Origin: JADJPL01 sp041183125
GTDB taxonomy: Bacteria; Bacteroidota; Bacteroidia; Chitinophagales; Saprospiraceae
Direction: 5' to 3'
DNA length: 64,000 bases
NCBI GenBank assembly: GCA_041183125.1
Contig: JBEGMH010000344.1
Span: 12,220-76,219 of the forward strand
Below, piece after piece: positions 34,239-42,629 of this stretch. Made by a program: the position numbers and the translations under genes. Numbering within the stretch: position 1 is the first letter of the stretch; the number at the start of each line of letters is the position of its first letter. The notes under the pieces are model-generated. The model saw only the letters and a list, made by a program, of their open reading frames with translations, did no database searches and was not told the DNA's origin.

Positions 34239-37200
34239 ATGGGACATCTTCCAAAATACTTCTTCCCCCTCAGTGTCTTGTATATTGCACTCTGCGCCGG
34301 TGCCAAAATCCAGGCACAGCCTTTGTTCCAGTCCATGCCCGCCGCCTCTACGGGCATTACTTTCGAAAACACCCTGCCGGAAACCCCCGAACTCAACATC
34401 ATCACCTACGAGTACTTCTACAACGGAGGAGGCGTAGGCGCCGGGGATTTCAACAAGGACGGATGGATAGACCTGTACTTCACCTCCAACCTCGGGCCCA
34501 ACAAGCTGTTTGTCAACCGGGGAGGTTTCCGTTTTGAGGACATCACTAAAAAAGCAGGCGTCGAAGGCAGCCGGGGCTGGAATACCGGGGTCTCCGTGGC
34601 CGATGTGAACGGCGACGGGTGGCTCGATATCTATGTTTGCCGATCCGGTGAAGTAGCTCCTGAAAAAAGAAAAAACCTGCTCTTTATCAACAACGGGGAC
34701 CTGACCTTTACGGAAAAAGCCGCCGAAATGGGCCTCGACGACTCCGGACACAGCACCATGGCCGCTTTTTTCGACATGGACCGCGACGGGGACCTCGATG
34801 CCTACGTGCTCAACCACAACATCAAACAGTTCCGGAACTTCGATGCTGCGTTCGTGAAAAACCAAATCGATCCCGACGCGGGCGACCACTTGTATGAAAA
34901 CCGCAACGGCGTTTTTCATCCCATCACCCAGCAGGCAGGTATCAAGTCAAACCCCTTGGGCTATGGCCTCGGGTTGAACATCTCGGATATCAACGGCGAC
35001 GGATGGCCGGATATCTACGTGTCCAACGACTATGTGGAAGAAGATTACCTCTATCTCAACAACCAGAACGGCACCTTCCGGGAGGTGCTCAAGGAACAAT
35101 TGCCCCATATCTCCAACTTTTCTATGGGCCTGGATATCGCAGATGTCAACAACGACGGTTGGCCCGATATTTTCACCCTCGACATGCTTCCGCGCGACAA
35201 CGAACGCCAAAAGCTCTTGTACGCCCCCGACAACTTCGAGCTGTACAACAACATGGTGGAAAACGGGTTCCACCACCAGTTGATGCGCAACATGCTCCAC
35301 CTGAACAACGGCAACGGCACCTTCAGCGAAATCGGCCAATTTGCCGGCATTTCCAACACCGACTGGAGCTGGTCTGCCCTGTTTGCCGATTACAACAACG
35401 ATGGCCGCAAAGACCTATTCGTGACGAATGGCTATGGTAGGGACATGATCAACCGGGACTTCATGAAGTTCTACGCCAACGAACGCCTCAAACACCTGCA
35501 AGGCAGTACGGATGATAAAATGTTTGGCATGCTTCAGTCCATCCGCTCAACCCCTTTGCAAAATTATATTTTCGAAAACCTCGAAGGGAACCGATTTGCA
35601 GACCGCACCGACGCCTGGGGCTTGGCAGGAGCCGATTTCGCACATGGAGCCGTTTATGCCGACCTCGATAACGATGGCGACCTGGATCTCGTGTTCAACC
35701 GCATGAACGCCCCGGCAGGGGTATTCAAAAATACAGCTACAGAGACGAAACGCTCCAAGGGATTCATTCGGGTAGAACTGCTTTCCAATACGAAAAATAC
35801 GAACGCATTAGGCGCAAAAGTGCGCGTATTTACGCCGGACGGGATTTACTCCTTTGAAAACAACGCCGTCCACGGGTTTCAGTCTTCTATGTCCGGGCCA
35901 CTGCACATCGGCTTGCCTGGAGGAACGATTGACTCCATGATCATCACCTGGCCGAGCGGCCAGGTCCAGTGCGTGAAGCAGAACTTGAGCAGCGGAAAAA
36001 CCTGGTCCTTCCGGGACAGCGACCCCTGTGTGCCTGCCTCAAATGTGGTATCCAAAACGACCCCTATCTTCCATAACCCTCCGGATACGCTGAAATACAG
36101 GCACCAGGAGTGGCTGGTCAACGATTTTAAAGTGCAACCGCTCATACCGAACATGGTCTCTTATCACGGCCCGGAGACCGCAGTGGGCGATATCAATGCC
36201 GATGGGCTGGAAGACTTCTACATCTGTGGCCCCGAGGGGCAGCCGGGTATGATTTTTCTCCAAGTGAAAAATGGGGCGTTCATTCCTTCCAACCAGCCTG
36301 CCCTTTTAGCAGATGCCCGATACGAAGATACCTATGCGGCGTTTTTTGATGCGGATGGCGATAAAGACCAGGACTTGTACGTAGTTTCCGGTGGATACGG
36401 TGCTACAGATTCTGGCTTGCCCCTCCACGACCGCCTGTACCTCAACAAAGGGGGAATGTTTTTCGCGGCTGCTGACAGTATGCTGCCTGCGCTCGATTTT
36501 GCAGGCTCTGTCGTGGTGCCCTGGGACTACGACCAGGACGGCGATATGGACCTTTTCATCGGGGCACGTGTGGAACAGGCCCATTACCCCAATGCCCCGG
36601 AAAGCGTCTTTTTAGAGAACAATGGCCAAGGCGTTTTCACCATAGCCTGGAAAGCCCGATTGGGCATGGTCACCCATGCCCTGGCCACAGATTTGGACAG
36701 GGATGGCCGCCTGGAATTGGCCGTCTGCGGGGAATGGTCCGCCCTTCAGTTCTTTGGGTTCCGCGAGGGCCAGTTTCTAGAACTTTCGAAAAATATCATG
36801 CCGAACCCCCGGAAAGGCTGGTGGAACGTGCTCCACGCCGCCGACCTCGATGCCGACGGAGACCCGGACCTCATCGCCGGCAACTGGGGTTTAAACGCGC
36901 AGTTCAAAGCTTCTGACAAAGAACCGGTTGAGCTCTACTACGATGATTTTGACGGAAACGGGTACCTAGACCCCATTATGTGCTACTACATTGACGGCGT
37001 ATCCTGCCCCTTCCCAACCCGCGACGAAATAACAGACCAAATCGTAGGCTTGAGAAAGAAATTCGTGACCTACGATTCGTATGCCAACGCGACCCTCCCC
37101 AACATTTTCAGTACCGAACAAGTTGCCAAAAGCCCCCGGCTCGAAGTCAATACCTTAGAGACGATGTGGTGGGAAAACAAAAATGGGGTGCTCCATCCCC

Positions 37201-37520
37201 GAAGTTTCCCATCGGAAGCCAACTTTTCGCCCGTCCATGCCATTTTAGTACAAGACTTCGACCGGGACGGAAGCGTAGATATCCTTCTGGCCGGCAACGT
37301 TGAATATACCCGGATACGGATTGGCCGAACAGATGCCAATTATGGCTGCCTGCTGAAAGGGAACGGAAACGGGACTTTTTCCTATGTCCCGCAGTTGGCC
37401 TCCGGCCTGAGCATACGTGGGGCAGTCAGAAGCATAAGGCCCATCCGAGGACGCGAAGGCCATACGTCTATCCTGGTGGGAATCAACAACCAGTCCCCCT
37501 TGATTTTAAAAACCAGATGA
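34239..37520 (+). CDS. CRTAC1-type FG-GAP/VCBS repeat protein with ASPIC/UnbV domain
   Basis: 1093 residues with a signal peptide ending KIQAQ at about 28. Many calcium-binding-like FG-GAP repeats occur, such as GDFNKDGWIDLYF, DVNGDGWLDIYV, DINGDGWPDIYV and DVNNDGWPDIFT. They form a first propeller (about 60-420). An ASPIC/UnbV domain (about 510-585: GAKVRVFTPDG, FQSSMSGPLHIGLP) follows. A second set of FG-GAP repeats fills about 640-1080. No sorting domain of the gliding type is visible at the C-terminus. Such proteins are common in Bacteroidota next to SusC/SusD genes and vanadium haloperoxidases. Their function is not established and a surface or periplasmic binding role is inferred. The haloperoxidase gene follows after 37 bases. 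Confidence 0.92.
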   Translation: MGHLPKYFFPLSVLYIALCAGAKIQAQPLFQSMPAASTGITFENTLPETPELNIITYEYFYNGGGVGAGDFNKDGWIDLYFTSNLGPNKLFVNRGGFRFEDITKKAGVEGSRGWNTGVSVADVNGDGWLDIYVCRSGEVAPEKRKNLLFINNGDLTFTEKAAEMGLDDSGHSTMAAFFDMDRDGDLDAYVLNHNIKQFRNFDAAFVKNQIDPDAGDHLYENRNGVFHPITQQAGIKSNPLGYGLGLNISDINGDGWPDIYVSNDYVEEDYLYLNNQNGTFREVLKEQLPHISNFSMGLDIADVNNDGWPDIFTLDMLPRDNERQKLLYAPDNFELYNNMVENGFHHQLMRNMLHLNNGNGTFSEIGQFAGISNTDWSWSALFADYNNDGRKDLFVTNGYGRDMINRDFMKFYANERLKHLQGSTDDKMFGMLQSIRSTPLQNYIFENLEGNRFADRTDAWGLAGADFAHGAVYADLDNDGDLDLVFNRMNAPAGVFKNTATETKRSKGFIRVELLSNTKNTNALGAKVRVFTPDGIYSFENNAVHGFQSSMSGPLHIGLPGGTIDSMIITWPSGQVQCVKQNLSSGKTWSFRDSDPCVPASNVVSKTTPIFHNPPDTLKYRHQEWLVNDFKVQPLIPNMVSYHGPETAVGDINADGLEDFYICGPEGQPGMIFLQVKNGAFIPSNQPALLADARYEDTYAAFFDADGDKDQDLYVVSGGYGATDSGLPLHDRLYLNKGGMFFAAADSMLPALDFAGSVVVPWDYDQDGDMDLFIGARVEQAHYPNAPESVFLENNGQGVFTIAWKARLGMVTHALATDLDRDGRLELAVCGEWSALQFFGFREGQFLELSKNIMPNPRKGWWNVLHAADLDADGDPDLIAGNWGLNAQFKASDKEPVELYYDDFDGNGYLDPIMCYYIDGVSCPFPTRDEITDQIVGLRKKFVTYDSYANATLPNIFSTEQVAKSPRLEVNTLETMWWENKNGVLHPRSFPSEANFSPVHAILVQDFDRDGSVDILLAGNVEYTRIRIGRTDANYGCLLKGNGNGTFSYVPQLASGLSIRGAVRSIRPIRGREGHTSILVGINNQSPLILKTR

Positions 37521-37557
37521 GATTAGTCCTCAACCCAACCACGGTAAATCTGCAAAT

Positions 37558-38850
37558 ATGAAATGGCGCCTCTTCCTCCTGCTTTTGGTTGCGACGAGCA
37601 GGCTCTGCGCAGCAAAAACCGATCCTGCCGCAGAATATGTGTCTGCCCTGAAACGGGTCACCGACATTATGGTCAACGACGTCACTTCGCCCGTGGCCTC
37701 TGCCCGCTATTATGCCTATACGACTTTGGCAGCGTACGAAACCCTGGCAGCCTTCCAGCCGGGGCAATATCCGTCCCTCATCGGCTCGCTCACCCATCCC
37801 CTTCCACTCGAACTGCCCCCGGCGCAGGAAAAGGATTTGCTGACCTGTTCCAAACTGGCCTTGTGGAAAGCTGCTGCCGCCCTGTTGCCCTCTGGAAGCC
37901 AGCTCAAGCCGGACATTGACTCCCTGTCTTCCCATCTATCCAGGCCTGGGCGGATGCTCATAGACAGCGTCGTAGGCCAAATCGTCGCCTGGGCGCTCCG
38001 GGACGGGTTCCTTCAGTTGAACAACCTCCAGCGCTACACCCCCAAGCGGGGACCTGCTTTTTGGCAGCCTACCGGCCCTGCCTTCATGGCCCCGGTAGAA
38101 CCCCACTGGAATACCATCCGCACGCTCGTGCTGGATTCTGCCGACCAGTTTGTACCGCTGCCGCCCACGCCGTTTGATTTAGACAAAAACTCCCCGTTTT
38201 ATACGCTTCTGCAAGAAGTATATGAGAGCGTCCGCTCCAAAAACCCCGAAAAAGAAGCTATTGCGAATTTTTGGGACTGCAACCCCTATCACATCTCACA
38301 AATTGGGCACGTAGAATTCGGGACCAAGAAAATTTCACCCGGCGGGCACTGGATGGGGATTGCCGGAATCGCCTGTAAAAAAGAAAAACTCCCGCTGGGG
38401 CATACGGTAATGGCCCACACCTTGTTGGCGGTAGCCCTGCACGATGCCTTCATCGCGTGTTGGGACGAAAAGTACCGCAGCCACAGGGTGCGGCCCGAGA
38501 CAACCATAAAGGCACACGTGGACAAAACCTGGAAGACCATCCTCCAAACGCCCCCCTTCCCGGAATATATTTCCGGGCACAGCGTCGCGTCCACGGCAGC
38601 ATCCGTGGTGCTGACCCGTATTTTTGGGGCCGACTTTCCGTTCAGCGACGATACCGAGGTCGAATTTGGGTTGCCGGTGCGCAAATTCCGTTCTTTTGCT
38701 TCGGCCGCCGAAGAAGCATCCCTTTCGAGGCTGTACGGCGGCATACATTTTCGGGATGCCATAGAGCAGGGAGTCTGGCAGGGCAAAGCGGTAGGGCATC
38801 TTGTGACTGACCGGCTCGGGAAGCATTTTGAGTACCTGTCAAAACGATAA
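37558..38850 (+). CDS. Vanadium-dependent haloperoxidase-like PAP2 protein
   Basis: 430 residues with a signal peptide (cleavage near residue 20). The vanadate/phosphate-binding motifs of the PAP2/vanadium haloperoxidase fold are in order: KYRSHRVRP (about 304, Lys and Arg), EYISGHSVAS (about 337, Ser-Gly-His) and LYGGIHFRDAIEQG (about 390, the axial-ligand His). Members either oxidise halides with peroxide or are phosphatases, and the motifs do not separate these. The export signal places it in the periplasm or outside. It is probably co-transcribed with the FG-GAP gene, a pairing often seen in this phylum. It ends four bases from the convergent GH13 gene. Confidence 0.9.
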   Translation: MKWRLFLLLLVATSRLCAAKTDPAAEYVSALKRVTDIMVNDVTSPVASARYYAYTTLAAYETLAAFQPGQYPSLIGSLTHPLPLELPPAQEKDLLTCSKLALWKAAAALLPSGSQLKPDIDSLSSHLSRPGRMLIDSVVGQIVAWALRDGFLQLNNLQRYTPKRGPAFWQPTGPAFMAPVEPHWNTIRTLVLDSADQFVPLPPTPFDLDKNSPFYTLLQEVYESVRSKNPEKEAIANFWDCNPYHISQIGHVEFGTKKISPGGHWMGIAGIACKKEKLPLGHTVMAHTLLAVALHDAFIACWDEKYRSHRVRPETTIKAHVDKTWKTILQTPPFPEYISGHSVASTAASVVLTRIFGADFPFSDDTEVEFGLPVRKFRSFASAAEEASLSRLYGGIHFRDAIEQGVWQGKAVGHLVTDRLGKHFEYLSKR

Positions 38851-38854
38851 AGGC

Positions 38855-40255
38855 TCAGCGCGCATCCCCTGCTTCTAACAAGAGGTATCCCCACGGTGGG
38901 AGCTCCAATGGGTACCGCTCTTTGACGCTGCGCTTCTTTCCGGTAAAAGCATCTGTGTAAGCCCCTCTTTGTCTGGGTCCGGGATACAGCACTGTTTTTA
39001 CAGGGGACGGGCTCAAATTGACCGCACACAGCACTTTATCGCCCGATTTTCCGCGAAAAAAGGATACAAAGAGTGCTTTTCCGTCATTTCGGACCTCCTG
39101 GATCGCCCCCCCATCGGCTCCGTTCCAAAGGGCTTCGTTGCGCTTTTTGAGCTGGATCAGGGTTTTCAATCCGGGTGCCAGAACGGGATGAGGGTTCCAG
39201 ACGATAGTGTCTTTTTCGGTTTCCTGTAAAGGGTGGTTTAGTCCAGCCTCCTGGCCGCCATGTACCTCGAGCATACCCGGAAGCGCACTTGCCAGTACCA
39301 GGGCAGCCATAGCGGCATCCTCTTCTACCAATAGTCCCGGGGACAGCAAGCGATAGGCATCGGTGGGAAACGCATTGGTTTCATGCGCGAGATACCGTTT
39401 TAGCCCCAGGGTATCGGGGTAGCCCATGGCGATTTGCTGCACGGCCTGTTGGAAGTTGCCGGCATGGGTTGCATCGAAAGCACGACGATGCAAGTCCCTC
39501 GATGCACCGTCAGCCAACATAAAGACCGGTTTGATCTTGTCGAGCTCCGAGCGGGCCATTTCCCAAAAATCGAGGGGCACCCATTCTGCGCGGGCGCAGC
39601 GATACCCATCAATTTCCGTTTCGGCTACCCAAAACTTGAGGGCTTCCAGCATATATTTGCGAAGCCCGGGCTTACTGAAGTCGAGCGCTACGATATCGCC
39701 GTCGTCTGTCCAGGGGGCTGGTTGGAAGGCATCCTCCGGCGATTTGAGGTACCAGTCCGGGTGTTCGCTGCGCAGGCTATTGTCCCAGGCGGTAGCGCTC
39801 GCCGGCCAATCGATCACTAAATACATGTCCAGGGCGTGGATTTTGTCCACCAGTGATTTGAAATCTTCGAGGGTGCCAAATTCCGGGTTAATGCCGTAGT
39901 AATCTTTCACGGCGTACAAATTGCCGAGGGCTCCCTTGCGGTTTTGTTCGCCGATGGGGTGTACGGGCATGAGGCCTATGACCTCAACCCCCATTTGTTT
40001 CAGGCGTGGCAGATGGGCTTCAAATGCCTTGAACGTGCCCTCGGGCGTAAAATGCCGGATATTGACCCGGTAGAATACCGCACTTCTAGACCAGTCTGGA
40101 TGATCGAGCTCGACGTATCGGGCTATCCGGAAGCGCGCATCAAAAACGCTGCTGTCGCGGAAGTTCCAAAGCCCGGCATCGCCCCCGTCCTCAGAACAGC
40201 GGGCCAGGGCGAACAAGGCAAGGGCCAAAGCCAGACATTTTTGAATTCGATACAT
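38855..40255 (-). CDS. GH13 alpha-amylase-like lipoprotein lacking catalytic residues
   Basis: 466 residues from the ATG at 40255, which gives a lipobox ALARC (Cys20). An ATG at 40276 is possible. The GH13 barrel is recognisable (VFYRVNIRHFTPEGTF, GLMPVHPIGE, LGNLYAVKDYYGINPEFG, RDLHRRAFDATH). The conserved regions are altered: DWPASATAWDN (149-159) in place of DWVANHTAWDN; RCARAEWVP (219-227) with Ala221 where the nucleophile Asp belongs; MLADGAS (247-252) with Asp249 where the acid Glu belongs; HETN (291-294) with Glu292 where the transition-state Asp belongs. The domain is otherwise full length with no frameshift. Glycosidase activity is therefore unlikely and a binding or structural role is inferred. 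Expected location is membrane-anchored on the periplasmic or outer face. Confidence 0.88.
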   Translation of the reverse strand: MYRIQKCLALALALFALARCSEDGGDAGLWNFRDSSVFDARFRIARYVELDHPDWSRSAVFYRVNIRHFTPEGTFKAFEAHLPRLKQMGVEVIGLMPVHPIGEQNRKGALGNLYAVKDYYGINPEFGTLEDFKSLVDKIHALDMYLVIDWPASATAWDNSLRSEHPDWYLKSPEDAFQPAPWTDDGDIVALDFSKPGLRKYMLEALKFWVAETEIDGYRCARAEWVPLDFWEMARSELDKIKPVFMLADGASRDLHRRAFDATHAGNFQQAVQQIAMGYPDTLGLKRYLAHETNAFPTDAYRLLSPGLLVEEDAAMAALVLASALPGMLEVHGGQEAGLNHPLQETEKDTIVWNPHPVLAPGLKTLIQLKKRNEALWNGADGGAIQEVRNDGKALFVSFFRGKSGDKVLCAVNLSPSPVKTVLYPGPRQRGAYTDAFTGKKRSVKERYPLELPPWGYLLLEAGDAR

Positions 40256-40289
40256 GAAAATATGGAATTTTTCCATTTCAAAATCAATG

Positions 40290-40332
40290 GGTTTGTGGCG
40301 AGGAGTCAGAGGGAGTCTCCCCGCCACAAACC
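40290..40332. repeat. Inverted repeat in the GH13 / symporter divergent region
   Basis: Fifteen-base arms (40290-40304 and 40318-40332, 14 of 15 paired; left arm GGTTTGTGGCGAGGA) enclose a 13-base spacer. A short T-run follows on the plus strand. The arms echo the outer arms of the palindromic repeat family but the central core is missing. It may be a relict, an operator or a terminator-like hairpin. Confidence 0.5.
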
Positions 40333-40358
40333 TCTTTTTATGCTAAAGGCACAAGTTG

Positions 40359-40387
40359 TTGAATTTTGCTTAAAATTATTATTTTTA
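40359..40387 (+). promoter_or_regulatory. Candidate promoter for symporter small subunit
   Basis: A TTG at 40359-40361 and TATTTTTA at 40380-40387 are separated by 18 bases, within the Bacteroidota spacing. The ATG is at 40414. Confidence 0.45.
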
Positions 40388-40413
40388 CCCGAAACCTAAA
40401 GCCATTGTATCTT

Positions 40414-40668
40414 ATGACTGAACAGCGACTTAAAAAGTACTGGAAAAAACACCTGAACTATCTGTATTCCCTTCTTGGGATATGGTTTTTTGCGTCCTTC
40501 GGGTTCGGGATTATTTTTCGCAAGCAACTGGACGCCCTATCCTTCAGCGGGTTCAAACTTGGGTTCTGGTTTGCGCAAAACGGCGCCATCTTCGCTTTCA
40601 TCGCGCTCATATTCGTCTATGTGCGCCTGATGAACAGCCTGGACAAGGAGTATGACGTGGATGAATAG
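40414..40668 (+). CDS. DUF4212 protein, small subunit of sodium:solute symporter
   Basis: 84 residues from the ATG at 40414. The extension to 40366 would start inside the promoter region. Two membrane helices (about 18-38, 53-74) and the motif YWKKHLNYLYSLLGIWFFASFG are typical of DUF4212. This family is encoded just before a large sodium:solute symporter subunit and is thought to form a two-part transporter. That partner begins 116 bases downstream, with a copy of the palindromic repeat between them. Confidence 0.93.
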   Translation: MTEQRLKKYWKKHLNYLYSLLGIWFFASFGFGIIFRKQLDALSFSGFKLGFWFAQNGAIFAFIALIFVYVRLMNSLDKEYDVDE

Positions 40669-40746
40669 TAGACTGGTTGCGTGGGGATCATCAAGGGGTC
40701 AAAAAGGCCTTTTTTCCCCACTTCCCCGACCCCTCGCCAACCTCTA
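40669..40746 (+). repeat. Palindromic repeat, copy G (well preserved)
   Basis: 78 bases. It starts on the base after the TAG stop of the DUF4212 gene with TAGACTGGTTGCGTGGGG and ends CTCGCCAACCTCTA. The core is GGGGTCAAAAAGGCC followed by TTTTTTCCCC. It aligns along its full length with copy D read on the other strand. It lies inside a transcription unit, so it would be present in the mRNA between the two symporter genes. Confidence 0.8.
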
Positions 40747-40784
40747 AAAGAGTCGTTTTTTGTCTACCTTTTAATTTGGTTCCT

Positions 40785-42488
40785 ATGACAGTTCAAACCT
40801 GGACCTTTATCATCGTAGGGTTATCTTTTGCCCTGTACATTGCCATTGCCCTCTGGACGAGGGCCAGTTCCACCAAAGAATTTTATGTGGCTGGAGGGGG
40901 CGTACACCCCATAATAAACGGCATGGCGACTGCTGCCGACTGGATGTCGGCAGCTTCCTTTATTTCTATGGCGGGATTGATTTCCTTTCTGGGCTATGAC
41001 GGCTCCGTATATTTGATGGGCTGGACGGGGGGCTATGTCCTGCTCGCCCTTCTGTTGGCCCCTTACCTGCGCAAGTTTGGCAAATTTACGGTACCGGATT
41101 TCATTGGCGAGCGCTATTACTCGCAAACGGCGCGCATAGTGGCCGTAGTTTGTGCCCTCTTCGTCTCCTTCACGTATATCGCGGGGCAGATGCGCGGGGT
41201 GGGGATTGTGTTCTCCCGTTTTCTGGAAGTACCGATCAACATGGGTGTGCTGCTCGGCATGGGCATTGTCTTTTTCTACGCGGTCCTGGGCGGTATGAAA
41301 GGCATTACCTATACGCAGGTAGCCCAATATTGCGTGCTCATCTTCGCGTACATGGTGCCTGCTATTTTCATCTCCTTTCAAATGACGGGGAACCCTGTTC
41401 CGCAAGCTGCCTTCGGCGGGATGCTCGACAAGCTGGACGGGCTCAACGCCGAGCTCGGTTTTGCCGCTTATACCGCAGGCTCGAAGCCGCTGATGGATAT
41501 TTTTTGCATCACCGCGGCCCTGATGGTAGGCACGGCAGGGCTACCGCACGTCATTGTGCGCTTTTTTACGGTGCCCAAAGTGCGGGACGCGCGCCTGTCG
41601 GCAGGATGGGCATTGATTTTCATAGCCATTTTATACACTACGGCACCGGCTATCGGCGTCTTCGTGCGCACCAACCTCCTGGAGACCGTTTCCGGGAAGC
41701 GCTACGAACAAGCGCCGCAATGGATGAAAAACTGGGAGAAAGCGAACCTGATCAAGTTTGAAGACAAAAACGGGGACGGGCTCATTCAGTACTACAACGA
41801 TAAAAGCCAGGACGCTGCTTTTGTTTCTGCTGCCGCTGAAAAGGGCTGGAAAGGGAACGAACTGACCATAGACCAGGACATCATGGTGCTCGCCAACCCG
41901 GAAATTGCCCGGCTCCCCGCCTGGGTCATCGCGCTGGTAGCTGCCGGAGGCCTTGCTGCCGCCCTTTCCACCGCAGCCGGACTGTTGCTGGTCATCTCCT
42001 CTGCCGTTTCCCACGATTTGTTGAAAAGCGCTATCAAGCCCAATATTTCAGAAAAAGGGGAGCTTCTCGCTGCCCGAATCGCTTCCGCTGCAGCCGTCGC
42101 CCTGGCGGGTTTGATCGGCATCTATCCACCTGATTTCGTGGCAGCTATCGTCGCATTTGCCTTTGGGCTGGCAGCCTCCTCCTTCTTTCCGGCCATCTTG
42201 CTCGGTATCTTTGTCAAACGCATCAACAAAGAAGGTGCTGTGGCCGGGATGTTGAGCGGCCTGCTCTTCACTTCCTCGTATATTGTAGGGTTTAAGTTCC
42301 TGGGCTGGTCTCCGGACAACTACCTGTTTGGCATCTCCCCTGAGGGCATAGGGAGCATCGGGATGCTGATCAACATGGCCGTTACCTTTTTGGTCTCCAG
42401 CTTTACGCCTCCGCCGCCCGCCCACATACAAGACATGATTGACGATATCCGCACGCCCAGAGGGGCGGGCCAGGCCCGTTCGCATTGA
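40785..42488 (+). CDS. Sodium:solute symporter large subunit (ActP-like)
   Basis: 567 residues from the ATG at 40785. Upstream codons translate the palindromic repeat and are rejected. About 13 membrane helices are evident. The N-terminus TKEFYVAGGGVHPIINGMATAADWMSAASF is typical of the SSS family group paired with DUF4212, related to acetate permease. A 60-residue polar loop (about 320-390) contains KNGDGLIQYYNDKS. AALSTAAGLLLVISSAVSHDLLK is the conserved helix motif. Import of acetate or another small carboxylate with sodium is the expected role, and the substrate is not proved by sequence. Confidence 0.93.
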   Translation: MTVQTWTFIIVGLSFALYIAIALWTRASSTKEFYVAGGGVHPIINGMATAADWMSAASFISMAGLISFLGYDGSVYLMGWTGGYVLLALLLAPYLRKFGKFTVPDFIGERYYSQTARIVAVVCALFVSFTYIAGQMRGVGIVFSRFLEVPINMGVLLGMGIVFFYAVLGGMKGITYTQVAQYCVLIFAYMVPAIFISFQMTGNPVPQAAFGGMLDKLDGLNAELGFAAYTAGSKPLMDIFCITAALMVGTAGLPHVIVRFFTVPKVRDARLSAGWALIFIAILYTTAPAIGVFVRTNLLETVSGKRYEQAPQWMKNWEKANLIKFEDKNGDGLIQYYNDKSQDAAFVSAAAEKGWKGNELTIDQDIMVLANPEIARLPAWVIALVAAGGLAAALSTAAGLLLVISSAVSHDLLKSAIKPNISEKGELLAARIASAAAVALAGLIGIYPPDFVAAIVAFAFGLAASSFFPAILLGIFVKRINKEGAVAGMLSGLLFTSSYIVGFKFLGWSPDNYLFGISPEGIGSIGMLINMAVTFLVSSFTPPPPAHIQDMIDDIRTPRGAGQARSH

Positions 42489-42526
42489 ACCAACCCTCTG
42501 TGCCATGCGTTTCAGAGTTGCTTTGA

Positions 42527-42593
42527 TGGTCTTGTTGAAAGGGGGTACGCCCCAAAGGGTTAAAAACCCTTTGCCGACCCTCACAACCAGTCT
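42527..42593 (+). repeat. Palindromic repeat, copy H
   Basis: 67 bases between the symporter and the dismutase gene. The left arm reads TCTTGTTGAAAGGGGG and the right arm CCCTCACAACCAGTCT, complementary with mismatches. The core is AAAGGGTTAAAAACCCTTT. The TTTG at 42570-42573 inside its right arm may serve as the -33 box of the next gene. Confidence 0.6.
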
Positions 42594-42603
42594 GTTATCT
42601 TTA
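42570..42603 (+). promoter_or_regulatory. Candidate promoter for superoxide dismutase gene
   Basis: TTTG at 42570-42573 and TATCTTTA at 42596-42603 are separated by 22 bases. The ATG is at 42630. The upstream box lies inside repeat copy H. Confidence 0.4.
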
Positions 42604-42629
42604 TTTTTACAAAAAAATCTATTTCTGTC

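Noticed and set aside
32559..34919. A 786-codon open frame on the minus strand across susD and the FG-GAP gene
   Set aside because: It is antisense to two clear families. The strong third-position C bias of the real genes removes stop codons from this frame, and its protein has no recognisable motif.
40666..40784. N-terminal extension of the symporter to 40677
   Set aside because: Those 36 codons translate the palindromic repeat. The same peptide pattern appears wherever the repeat is read through, and the family start matches the ATG at 40785.
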